This document shows positions 8,291 to 16,151 of a stretch of 64,000 nucleotides of DNA, in pieces. The notes under the pieces are model-generated. The model was not told where the DNA came from. It searched no databases and worked only from the letters and a program-made list of their open reading frames with translations. The stretch is from contig NZ_FWYF01000004.1 in NCBI RefSeq assembly GCF_900176375.1, positions 433,501-497,500 of the forward strand, given 5' to 3'. The stretch is from Reichenbachiella faecimaris (GTDB lineage Bacteria; Bacteroidota; Bacteroidia; Cytophagales; Cyclobacteriaceae). The translations under genes and the position numbers were made by a program. The first letter of the stretch is position 1; each line of letters begins with the position of its first letter.

Positions 8291-10141
8291 ATGACCAAAA
8301 AGTTAGTACTTCTCAACCTCCTCTTATTCCTTTTTCAAATACTCTCGGCACAAGAAATATCTTCACTCACGATTAGCCAGAAGTTTATTGAAGCCAAAGT
8401 TGGCGAAGAGATACAAGTGCTTGTCGCGCAAACAGGTAGCGGCAGCATTATCATGAAAAATGCACCAGCAGATGCTCAGTTTGATGAAAATGGCATGTTT
8501 TCCTGGGTCATTCCAGAAAGCTCAGAGGATTCAAAAATCACTGTAGAATTTTTTCTCATTGATAGCACCAAACTGATTGATATTGAATCAGTGTTCATTA
8601 AAATACTCGCAGACTACAATCCGCCCAAATTTTTCATTCATTCTAATCTGGAATTGAAAAATGGGTTTTATGAATTGCACCCTGGCCAGACCATTGAGCT
8701 GTCCGTCCTTGGCTATGCTGCTCAAGACTCATCTAGGGTTGTATTGGATCATTACTTTAATGACAACGAGGGTGAATATCATGTAGGCAATGGCAAAGTA
8801 GAAATCATTCACAATCAGCTGACCTTCAAATGGACGCCACTTGACATTCATTTAGAGCAAAAATATTTCAGTCTGACTGTCAATGCACATGATACGCAAG
8901 GGCAGAATTCCCAACACGTCTTTTTGTTCATTATCAATAGAAAGAACGAACCGCCCTATTTCAAGTTTCCTGTGCTGGATGAGTACCTGATGCATGCCAA
9001 TGAGGCGCTAGAAGTAGATCTCACGGTGATCGACCCTGATCAGGACTCTTTGCATTTCAAAATGGATATACCCACCTCTGAGGGCAATCCAAAAGTATCC
9101 AATGGGAAATTTTACTGGAAACTCAACCAATACCAGATAGACAAGCTCAAGAAGCAGTTTCCAATAGAAGTAAGTGTAGAAGTAAGTGAACATGGTGTAG
9201 ACAACCCCATCACGATCACAAAGACCTTTCTCATCAAGCGGAGTATTAAAAATGAGCCTCCAAGAATTCTAAACCTTCAAAACGAAGATGTGTATGAAGG
9301 GCTGGCCTTTCATAGAACTATCTTCATCCAGGATGCCAATGATGACTTTAATGAACTCACCTTCGACATCATTGGTGCGCCACAAGGAATGACCTGGCAG
9401 GAGCGAAATAATGCCGTAGAGTTGGACTGGACACCAGATTACAACATTATAGGTATAGAATTGAAACCTAAGAAATTTGATATGCTGATGGTAGCTGAAG
9501 ACCCTGATGGCTCTATAGACCAACGTGCCTTTACACTCACTGTTCACCATCGCGAGAATACAGAAATTACCTACCAAAGCTACTTGGACTATCGAGACGA
9601 TGCGGTCTTTTTAATTGACCACTTGAGTGCCATGCATATCGATCTTGAACAACGGGAAGGTCGAGTTAAAAATTTAAAGAAAGGCTTGTCAGTGATGACC
9701 ATGCTATTTGCCACCTACACTGCCGCAGGCAATGTCTTTACTGAAGGGACTACAGCACATAAAGCGGTTCCCTATATAGGCATCATGGCTGCTGTGGCTG
9801 GGGGTGCCAATGCCTTTGGGTTTAACGACTTGAGCAAATATGGATCGCTGAGAGGTCAGATTTTTCTATTGCAGCAAAAACTCATTTATGTTTTGGCGAT
9901 TTTGAGAGACTATCACATTGACAGCGCAAGCAGTCCTAACCTGGAAAATGCCGAATTCCGTGACCAGCTGTCCAATTATGAGAACTGGATGGTTCAGGAC
10001 AAGCTCAACTTCAAGAGCTACTATAACAGCTACATGAGCCTGAACTACATACACAAACGCACGAAAAAGCAAGTGAAAAAAGCAAGAGCCATGGGTCGAG
10101 AACCTGAAGGACTACTTTTTATAGATTTGACTGAGATTTAA
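8291..10141 (+). CDS. Secreted protein with cadherin/Ig-like repeats
   Basis: The 616-residue product opens with a signal peptide (MTKKLVLLNLLLFLFQILSA). Residues about 20-430 hold three or four Ig/cadherin-like (He_PIG-style) repeats. Later repeats begin NEPPYFKF and NEPPRILN, and the repeats carry calcium-type motifs such as DPDQDSLHF and DANDDFNELTF and end in FxWTP-like strands (FKWTPLD, LDWTPDYN). The last 180 residues are helical, with a Gly/Ala-rich hydrophobic stretch (YIGIMAAVAGGANAFGF) and then a basic tail. It may be a periplasmic or envelope-associated protein. The combination is familiar in Bacteroidota genomes, but I know no assigned function. Confidence 0.8.
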   Translation: MTKKLVLLNLLLFLFQILSAQEISSLTISQKFIEAKVGEEIQVLVAQTGSGSIIMKNAPADAQFDENGMFSWVIPESSEDSKITVEFFLIDSTKLIDIESVFIKILADYNPPKFFIHSNLELKNGFYELHPGQTIELSVLGYAAQDSSRVVLDHYFNDNEGEYHVGNGKVEIIHNQLTFKWTPLDIHLEQKYFSLTVNAHDTQGQNSQHVFLFIINRKNEPPYFKFPVLDEYLMHANEALEVDLTVIDPDQDSLHFKMDIPTSEGNPKVSNGKFYWKLNQYQIDKLKKQFPIEVSVEVSEHGVDNPITITKTFLIKRSIKNEPPRILNLQNEDVYEGLAFHRTIFIQDANDDFNELTFDIIGAPQGMTWQERNNAVELDWTPDYNIIGIELKPKKFDMLMVAEDPDGSIDQRAFTLTVHHRENTEITYQSYLDYRDDAVFLIDHLSAMHIDLEQREGRVKNLKKGLSVMTMLFATYTAAGNVFTEGTTAHKAVPYIGIMAAVAGGANAFGFNDLSKYGSLRGQIFLLQQKLIYVLAILRDYHIDSASSPNLENAEFRDQLSNYENWMVQDKLNFKSYYNSYMSLNYIHKRTKKQVKKARAMGREPEGLLFIDLTEI

Positions 10142-10215
10142 TCCCTAAGACTAGACCTTGTAGGTTTGGTGCTGAAAAAACCCTTCGGCTTTATTTGTCA
10201 TTTACAATTTAGACG

Positions 10216-10262
10216 CAGAGCAGAGATAAGATATCTCTCTTCGTTCGAAATGACACGGCATA
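10216..10262. repeat. Degenerate copy of a dispersed 'AAATGACA'-type repeat
   Basis: This stretch reads as a worn version of the interspersed Bacteroidota repeat also seen at 30489-30620: a run of AGATAAGATATCTC followed by TTCGTTCGAAATGACA. It lies in the 267-bp gap between the cadherin-like gene and the cassette, where I see no ORF. The match is by eye and partial. Confidence 0.4.
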
Positions 10263-10356
10263 ATTTTGATCCAATCCCAAAAAGTCCTAATCTTGAGTTG
10301 CAGCTCTTTTTAGAAAAACAAAATATTTAATTAATCAATTATTGATGCATTGCGAG

Positions 10357-10394
10357 TAAAGTGCACAGTGCACTTTATTCGGATGTTAGCTGTA
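10357..10394 (+). repeat. Left boundary of gene cassette: hairpin plus ATGTTAGCTGTA
   Basis: A perfect 9-bp hairpin (TAAAGTGCA, loop CAG, TGCACTTTA; 10357-10377) is followed by GGATGTTAGCTGTA. The last 12 bases (10383-10394) are the exact reverse complement of 10834-10845, which overlaps the end of the enclosed gene. The same hairpin + GGATGTTAGC layout recurs at 31714-31753. Confidence 0.7.
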
Positions 10395-10408
10395 ATTAGG
10401 AATCCATC

Positions 10409-10843
10409 ATGGATATAGAAGAGATAGAAAAAATCTTCAATACTGGAGAACGACAACAAATAGAAATGATGGCAAGAAATATTCTAGTTCATGGTCGAAC
10501 TCATGAATATATGAAAAGTCTGAGTCTCTATTCTGAGAGATTTAGTCATTTACTGTCTCAAACGAACTCGGGCGATAAGGAATATTTAACCTTAGTGTAC
10601 ATTCTTTCTGAACATTTAAATGAGCTAAGCAGTGGTGCATGTGCCTGTTCAATTGTAGATAAACCAATGTTTAATAGTCCAGATCGACTTACTGGAATTT
10701 TGGAAATTTTAGAGGAAAAATTAGACCCAAAAGAGTATTCTATTTGGAATCATTCAAGATGCCTGTCGTGTGGTAACGAATATGAATCTAAGTGCGTTGA
10801 AAGTGGATTTGGACAAAAGGTGCTGTGGAACAAATACAGCTAA
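10409..10843 (+). CDS. Cassette-borne hypothetical protein, cysteine-containing
   Basis: The product has 144 residues, no signal peptide or membrane helix, and is mostly helical by pattern. Cysteines cluster in two places: ACACS near residue 80 and CLSCGNEYESKC near 118-129; the latter could bind zinc. I do not recognise a family. The gene starts 14 bases after the left cassette boundary, and its TAA stop lies inside the right boundary repeat (TACAGCTAACAT), so gene and repeat form one compact unit. The gene is oriented away from the hairpin, as in integron cassettes. Base composition is more A-rich than korAB, in keeping with acquisition. Confidence 0.7.
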   Translation: MDIEEIEKIFNTGERQQIEMMARNILVHGRTHEYMKSLSLYSERFSHLLSQTNSGDKEYLTLVYILSEHLNELSSGACACSIVDKPMFNSPDRLTGILEILEEKLDPKEYSIWNHSRCLSCGNEYESKCVESGFGQKVLWNKYS

Positions 10844-10975
10844 CATACAATATAGTGTATGGCGGTTCGGCGGTTTCGGGCGCGCGGGTGGTTTTTGCAA
10901 AGCCCGCCAAATCTGCGATTCGCCTCATTTGAACAAAAATGTATGAACCGAATCGCAGATTCGGCTATATTGTAT
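10834..10975 (+). repeat. Right-end structured repeat of the cassette (attC-like)
   Basis: It begins TACAGCTAACAT, reverse complement of the left boundary. An 11-bp arm ATACAATATAG (10844-10854) pairs exactly with CTATATTGTAT (10965-10975). Inside it, AATCTGCGATTC (10909-10920) pairs exactly with GAATCGCAGATT (10950-10961). The piece between the arms is unusually G+C rich (GGCGGTTCGGCGGTTTCGGG). Nested imperfect arms with conserved GCTAAC ends resemble integron attC sites in layout, but no integrase is present here. Confidence 0.65.
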
Positions 10976-10996
10976 CAGAAACTAACAAGATAAAAC

Positions 10997-11118
10997 ACGC
11001 CCCACACTATATCGGGGCGTTGTATGCCATGCCGTGACGTAGAAACCCACCGCACATTTTAGCACATTTGGTTTTGCCAACGCACAAAGCCCTCCTCAAA
11101 AAACCAAAAGAGCTAAAA
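10997..11118. repeat. Two further hairpins in the island spacer
   Basis: First, ACGCCCC (10997-11003) pairs with GGGGCGT (11014-11020). Second, a long nested hairpin: TTTTAGC (11057-11063) and TTTGGTTTT (11067-11075) pair with AAAACCAAA (11100-11108) and GCTAAAA (11112-11118), with matching 3-base internal loops and a 24-base loop. Together with the preceding element they fill the 376-bp gap between 10843 and 11220, where I see no gene. They are probably one or two more members of the same structured repeat family. Confidence 0.55.
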
Positions 11119-11182
11119 TCACCCCACGCTCCGAATGTTGCTAACAAAATATACTCAAATAATTAGTATACAATAAATTTAT

Positions 11183-11198
11183 TTGACAAATTTGTCAA
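11183..11198. promoter_or_regulatory. Candidate operator (C-box) for the restriction controller
   Basis: TTGACAAATTTGTCAA is a perfect 16-bp palindrome centred about 29 bases before the controller start at 11220. Controller proteins of type II restriction-modification systems bind such dyads just upstream of their own gene to time nuclease expression. The assignment rests on position and symmetry. Confidence 0.6.
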
Positions 11199-11219
11199 GA
11201 ATATTTTTTCTAGACTACT

Positions 11220-11534
11220 ATGGAAACATTTGGAGAATATATAAGGTACTTAAGGGAAGAGCATAAAATGCCTTTAAGAAAGCTTGCTGCTTTTCTTGAC
11301 ATTGACCAATCAACCTTAAGTAAAATAGAAAGAAATGAGCGCCATCCTATCAAAGAAATGGTAATCAAGTTGTCCGAGGTATTTCAACTTGATTGCAATC
11401 AACTAACAATTCGATTTTTAAGTGACAAAATTACTTATGAGTTAAAAGATGAAGAGTTAGGAATTGAAGCCTTAAAAGTGGCTGAAGAGCAGATTAAGTA
11501 TTTAAAAACAACTAAAGCGAATTCACATGGCTAA
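11220..11534 (+). CDS. XRE-family helix-turn-helix controller protein of the R-M system
   Basis: This 104-residue protein has an N-terminal helix-turn-helix (about residues 4-60): the core LRKLAAFLDIDQSTLSKIER is a typical Cro/CI-type recognition region. The remaining 40 residues are charged and helical, possibly for dimerisation. It is the first gene of a three-gene operon and its last eight bases overlap the methylase start (ATGGCTAA). A perfect palindrome lies just upstream. Position and fold suggest it is the controller that delays nuclease expression until methylation is established. Confidence 0.85.
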   Translation: METFGEYIRYLREEHKMPLRKLAAFLDIDQSTLSKIERNERHPIKEMVIKLSEVFQLDCNQLTIRFLSDKITYELKDEELGIEALKVAEEQIKYLKTTKANSHG

Positions 11535-12768
11535 AAGGAAAATTAAAGTTTTAGACAGTTTTGCTGGTGCTGGTGGATTTAGTCTAGGTTTTGAACTAAC
11601 AGGAAATTATGAAATAATCGGTGGAATTGAATATGACCAATGGGCAGCTGATACTTTTAAACACAATCATAAAGGTGCTAATGTTTTGGTAGGTGACATA
11701 CAACATTATAGCGATGAAGATTTACTAAAGGCTTTTCCTGAAAAGCCAGACATAATCTTAGGAGGTCCTCCATGTCAAGGTTATTCAATTTGTAATCGAA
11801 ATGCGGGCGATCCGAAAGATCCGAGAAATTCTCTTTTTCAAGAGTTCGTGAGGCTTGGTAGAATATTTAATCCCGAAGTTATGATTATGGAGAATGTTCC
11901 TAACATAACAAAGGCAAAAACTGCGGACAAGGAATTAGTAATAGACATTATTAAAAAGGAACTCGAAGAACTTGGATACTTTACATATGATAAAATTCTA
12001 AGTGCTACAGATTACGGAGTGCCTCAAATCAGAAAGCGTCTGGTTGTAATTGCATCAAAGACTCCCTTAGACAATCCACACCCTTCTCCTACGCATTCTG
12101 TATCAGATACAGCACCTAGCCTATTTGGTGAAGGATTAAAAAAATGCCCTACCCTATGGGATGCTATATCTGATTTACCAGATATTGAAGCGAGAGAAGG
12201 TGCTGAAGAAATGCCTTACGACAAAACTCCAACTAATGATTATCAGATTTTACATAGAAGAGGCTCTGATAAGGTATATAATAACAAAGCTATGAATCAC
12301 TCCAAGCGAATGGTTGAAAGGTTTGAATCAATGTCTTGGGGGCATTCAGTTTCCGATGTTCCTGACCACTTGAAACCTCATAAGAGAAATGGAAATGGGG
12401 AAATTTCAACTAAAGTGTATGACCAAAACAATAGGAGACTCTATCCGGAAAAACCTTGTCATACAATAGCAGCTTCATTCTACGCCAATTTTGTTCATCC
12501 CTATAAGAACAGAAACTTTACACCAAGAGAAGGAGCAAGAGTACAATCATTTCCAGATTGGTTTATTTTTAAAGGAAAGCCGACTGTTGTAAGCCATAAA
12601 TTGTTGGCACGAGAAGGAAGAACAGAAGAAAAGCACTTGTGTCAATATAACCAAATTGGAAATGCTGTACCTCCATTAATGGCAAAGGCAATTGCAGAAA
12701 ATATTTACCAGGTCTTTAAAACTGAAAAAATAAAAGAATTAGAATGTACGTACACGGAGACAATTTAA
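11527..12768 (+). CDS. DNA (cytosine-5-)-methyltransferase, type II R-M
   Basis: The 413-residue enzyme transfers a methyl group from S-adenosylmethionine to cytosine C5. Motif I is DSFAGAGGFSLGFEL (10-24), motif IV GGPPCQGYS with catalytic Cys83, motif VI MENVPNI (121-127), motif VIII QIRKRLVVIAS (167-177) and motif X IGNAVPP (about 377-383). The target recognition region lies between about 200 and 370. It overlaps the controller by 8 bp and the nuclease by 25 bp, so the three are tightly coupled. The surrounding A+T-rich composition and flanking repeats suggest acquisition as a unit. Confidence 0.95.
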   Translation: MAKRKIKVLDSFAGAGGFSLGFELTGNYEIIGGIEYDQWAADTFKHNHKGANVLVGDIQHYSDEDLLKAFPEKPDIILGGPPCQGYSICNRNAGDPKDPRNSLFQEFVRLGRIFNPEVMIMENVPNITKAKTADKELVIDIIKKELEELGYFTYDKILSATDYGVPQIRKRLVVIASKTPLDNPHPSPTHSVSDTAPSLFGEGLKKCPTLWDAISDLPDIEAREGAEEMPYDKTPTNDYQILHRRGSDKVYNNKAMNHSKRMVERFESMSWGHSVSDVPDHLKPHKRNGNGEISTKVYDQNNRRLYPEKPCHTIAASFYANFVHPYKNRNFTPREGARVQSFPDWFIFKGKPTVVSHKLLAREGRTEEKHLCQYNQIGNAVPPLMAKAIAENIYQVFKTEKIKELECTYTETI

Positions 12769-13613
12769 AGCAAAAAGAAAATCACGGAACTAAATACCGA
12801 GATGCAACATCTGTTTCCTATGTAAAGGAAATACGTGTAGAATACGATAAATGGAATAAAGCAAATGAAGACCTCAAAGGTCCGCATATTGAAATAAAAG
12901 AAACAGATTCTGAAATTATTAAAGAAAGAGTTAGACTGTTTGCCAAATATAAGGACTTCATTGATGAGCAGAAATATGCAGAACAATTTGACTCAAGATC
13001 GAATCTGCATTCAAGTGTTTTAGAAGAATTCATTTATTATTTATTCAAGGACATAGTATTTGAATTCTCTGAGCATGCTCAATTGGGAAAAGCTCATGCC
13101 TTTAAAGACATTTTCTTTAATGCTCCAAATTTTAGAGAAATGGTAACTAAGCCTTACACCAAAATTGAAAAGAAAGATCATGACTTTGTCATTGGTGTTA
13201 ATATTGACACGAAGATGCAAGTGCATGGCAGTACGGACATGGAAGAAGTAACTCTTCAAATACCAGCTGTTGCAATTGAGTGTAAAACTTATTTGGACAA
13301 GACAATGCTTGAAGGTTCGTCAACTGCGGCTGAACAACTGAAAAACAAGAATCCTAATGGTATTTATATCGTGGTTTCTGAATGGTTAAAACTTACAAGT
13401 CAGGTAAACTTAGGGAAGTATAAGGTTGACCAAATTTATGTCCTTAGAAAACAGAAGAATACCGATCGTGAATTTAGGTATGCCGATGACTATGAAAAGA
13501 ATCAGATTCACGAAGATGTGGTAGAACACTTATTCAGTACAGTTCGAGATCATTTAAGTTCGGATTGGGAGAAAGGAGTTGAATACGGGTTAAAGAAAGG
13601 TTTTCTGCTATAA
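12744..13613 (+). CDS. Type II restriction endonuclease, Bpu10I-like
   Basis: This 289-residue protein follows and overlaps the methylase, the expected place for its partner nuclease. A PD-(D/E)XK-type core is visible: Asp145/Asp147 in KKDHDFVIGV and Glu179-Cys-Lys181 in VAIECKTYLD, with an upstream helix carrying Glu94/Glu95 (SSVLEEFIYYL). The ECKTYLDKTMLEGSSTAAEQ segment resembles Bpu10I-family nucleases, which cut CCTNAGC; this similarity is from memory. Bpu10I itself needs two subunits and two methylases, while only one of each is present here, so the recognition site may differ. The stop codon lies six bases before the next structured repeat. Confidence 0.75.
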   Translation: MYVHGDNLKQKENHGTKYRDATSVSYVKEIRVEYDKWNKANEDLKGPHIEIKETDSEIIKERVRLFAKYKDFIDEQKYAEQFDSRSNLHSSVLEEFIYYLFKDIVFEFSEHAQLGKAHAFKDIFFNAPNFREMVTKPYTKIEKKDHDFVIGVNIDTKMQVHGSTDMEEVTLQIPAVAIECKTYLDKTMLEGSSTAAEQLKNKNPNGIYIVVSEWLKLTSQVNLGKYKVDQIYVLRKQKNTDREFRYADDYEKNQIHEDVVEHLFSTVRDHLSSDWEKGVEYGLKKGFLL

Positions 13614-13618
13614 CATAC

Positions 13619-13858
13619 AGCCATACACATTGCCAAGTCGCTCAAAACAACCTCACAAACCAAAACCTGCCAAAGAGTATGGCTACTCCCACTGCACCAG
13701 TACGAACGGACTAACACGAACGCAGAAACGGGGCGGAGAAAAATGCACGAAAACCTAACAAATGCTAAAAATCCATAGGCTAACTGAGGTACTTGCCAAG
13801 ATTTGTGAGTTAATATTCTTTCCCGATATTTACAAAGACCAAGCCTACGGATTTTAGC
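13619..13858. repeat. Structured repeats closing the island
   Basis: AGCCATAC (13619-13626) pairs with GTATGGCT (13677-13684), enclosing CATTGCCAAGTCGCTC. A second, longer pair is GCTAAAAATCCATAGGCT (13764-13781) with AGCCTACGGATTTTAGC (13842-13858), one mismatch and one bulge. The 283-bp gap between the nuclease and hoxX stops holds no gene that I can support. The second hairpin could also serve as the hoxX terminator, though its 60-base loop argues against a simple intrinsic one. Confidence 0.55.
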
Positions 13859-13896
13859 TGGTCGTCATAAGCAAAAAAAAATGAAAGAACCACTAC

Positions 13897-15624
13897 CTAC
13901 ACATGTTGGGGTTCCCTTACTCTTTTCTGACCTTTGAAATTATTGATTTCCCATTCATTTTCTTGCTGATCCTTTTGCCCAATTTTGTGGACAAAAAAAT
14001 GCCGTTGGAGGTGATACGCTGATTCAGGGTCATAGAATATTTTTTGCATTTCACTCAATTCCTCATTTCTATACCTGTCCAGCGATTTTTCTGTTTCATC
14101 CTTGAGTCGTTTAGTTCTCTTTTGAGCAATCATATTTTTGTATCCAGAGTGTCTGGCCAGTGCCAATGCCTTTTCGCCAATTTGCTTGCTGAAATCGTCG
14201 ACCTCACCTGCCAAACATTCTTCCACAAACCCAATTTCTTTGGCCTGCTCAGCTACCAGGGTGACACAGTCATTCATGATTTCTTTTGCCTTTTTCCCAC
14301 CTACCCTCTTAGGCAACAGATAAGTCCAATATTCTGATCCATACAGCCCCATATTTTTGTAATGAGGATTCAATACGATACCAGCTCTTGCAAATACAAA
14401 GTCAGCCGCCAAGGCCAATATGGCTCCACCAGCCCCAGCATTGCCTGACATGGCCGAAATGACAAGCTTAGACTCACAGTTAATGATCTCTCTGGTCAAA
14501 TCATCTATGGCTACGATATTGTCCCAGGATTCGTCGGCCGGATTATCGGCACATTCAATTTCGTTGAGATCTATTCCGTTAGACCATAGGTCTGCACCTC
14601 CCTTGAGTACTATCACAGAGCAGTCCATTTGACTCGCTTGCATAAAAACTTTTCTCAACCTATTGCATTGATGGGAAGACATGGCGCCATTATAAAAATC
14701 AAAATTGATAAAGCAAACCTCCTGATTCTGTTCTACCCAGATTTCTCTAAAAGTCTCCTGATTATTGTAAGCATCAAATGCGTCCAATGGCGATTCAGGC
14801 AAATGATCCAACTGATCACCTAGGAGCAAAGCTGCTTTTCGCTTTATCCCATTTCTTTTCTTTTTTAGGTGAGATATCCACACGCTACCATCGCCAGTTC
14901 CAATGCAAATAGCACCATCGCGTTTAGCAATAATCTCGCCCGGGTTTCCCTTCAGAAGGGATTCATGATGAGCACCATACATAAAATATTCTTCATCAAA
15001 TATTCGGGTTTCCAACAGGCCAGGCGTACTATCTGCCGCTTTAATTTTCCTTATAATTTGAGCAGAGGTATCAGACCACTCAAAGTGTCTATCCTTGCGC
15101 TTGATTGGGTTATTCCATTGCCCTCTGACATCTGCATCAGCATAGTCTAGTGGGCGAGGCTTGAAATTTTTAAGTTGGAAATTGGCTATCGCATGCTTTA
15201 CAGCCACTGTCGCGGCTTCTGTCACCTGATGTCTATAGAGGTTACTCTTTGACACTTCTCTTCGTTCAAATTCCTTTGAAGCCCAAATATCCCCTGCATC
15301 CATTTTTTCATCTGCTTGTAGCACGGTCACACCCCAGACTGGTTCTTCTTTCATAATGGCCCAATCCAAAGAAGACGGCCCTCTATCCCCTATAATTCCA
15401 GGATGAACGATTAAGCACAGGTATTGCCGCCAAACTGTATCTGGTAATGGGCTTTTTAAGAATGGCGCGATAATGAGATCTGGTGAACACTGTTCAACCA
15501 CTTTTTCTATCTGATCAGCCGATTGAAAAATGGCAATCTCTACGATATGGCTCTCTTGTTCGAGTTCGCACTGTAGACGCTGACTGAGGCCATTGTGGCA
15601 AGTCACTACAAATAATATTCGCAT
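13897..15624 (-). CDS. hoxX: HoxX-like protein: formyl-THF transferase domain fused to enoyl-CoA hydratase domain
   Basis: The 575-residue protein has the two-domain HoxX plan. Residues 1-270 resemble formyl-tetrahydrofolate hydrolase/transferases, with the diagnostic HPGIIGDRGPSSLDWAI at 74-90 and a C-terminal FMT-like region. Residues about 290-530 are crotonase-like, with GNAGAGGAILALAADF supplying the oxyanion-hole region and the HoxX-typical NPHYKNMGLYGSEYWTY. HoxX makes the CO ligand of [NiFe]-hydrogenase from formyl-THF through formyl-CoA in air-exposed bacteria. No hydrogenase or hyp genes lie in this window, so either they are elsewhere or this member does something else. It is a single-gene unit on the minus strand. 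Confidence 0.88.
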   Translation of the reverse strand: MRILFVVTCHNGLSQRLQCELEQESHIVEIAIFQSADQIEKVVEQCSPDLIIAPFLKSPLPDTVWRQYLCLIVHPGIIGDRGPSSLDWAIMKEEPVWGVTVLQADEKMDAGDIWASKEFERREVSKSNLYRHQVTEAATVAVKHAIANFQLKNFKPRPLDYADADVRGQWNNPIKRKDRHFEWSDTSAQIIRKIKAADSTPGLLETRIFDEEYFMYGAHHESLLKGNPGEIIAKRDGAICIGTGDGSVWISHLKKKRNGIKRKAALLLGDQLDHLPESPLDAFDAYNNQETFREIWVEQNQEVCFINFDFYNGAMSSHQCNRLRKVFMQASQMDCSVIVLKGGADLWSNGIDLNEIECADNPADESWDNIVAIDDLTREIINCESKLVISAMSGNAGAGGAILALAADFVFARAGIVLNPHYKNMGLYGSEYWTYLLPKRVGGKKAKEIMNDCVTLVAEQAKEIGFVEECLAGEVDDFSKQIGEKALALARHSGYKNMIAQKRTKRLKDETEKSLDRYRNEELSEMQKIFYDPESAYHLQRHFFVHKIGQKDQQENEWEINNFKGQKRVREPQHV

Positions 15625-16151
15625 GGTTAGGTAGGTTTAGTAAATACAGCTCTCAAAGCCCGCCAGGCTAAGCTAACTTTATTGGTTTAAAATAAAAATA
15701 GATATTTATTATCTTAAATAATTTCATTTTATGTAATTATAAAATCCATCACTTTCCAACATTTAGTTTCACGCTCTCTATGATGAAATACAAAAAGTCA
15801 TCATTCAAAATAAAACACACTTCATCAATGGAAAAGTGAAAAGAAGTCATAATATTACTTTAAAGCAAGTAATAGTATATTTTTTTCAATGTTAGAGATG
15901 AAAGTAGGCACATCACCTAGCTATTTCTAGGTTTTTACGCCTAGTATATCATGAGAGAATTACCAAATTTCATGAACTAATGTAAATTTTACAACCTATT
16001 ATTTTGTTTTATAAAATCATTGAATAACTTTATTATAGTATAAATTAATACTGACCACCATCCCTGTATTTATCATAAGCCCCATAAGCTTACGCTTATG
16101 GATTCTTCTTTTGACCAAGAAGAAATTTGAAATTTCATAAACCTAACCAAA
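15625..16151 (+). other. 527-bp A+T-rich intergenic region with CCTAG half-sites and a hairpin
   Basis: No ORF is supported here. Three CCTAG/CTAGG half-sites fall at 15916-15920, 15927-15931 (inverted) and 15940-15944, spaced about one helical turn apart, so they may be an operator for the signalling operon that follows. An 8-bp hairpin, CCATAAGC (16082-16089) with GCTTATGG (16094-16101), lies 50 bases before the first gene of that operon. hoxX reads away to the left, so this region probably holds both divergent promoters. No clear TAnnTTTG motif was found. Confidence 0.5.
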
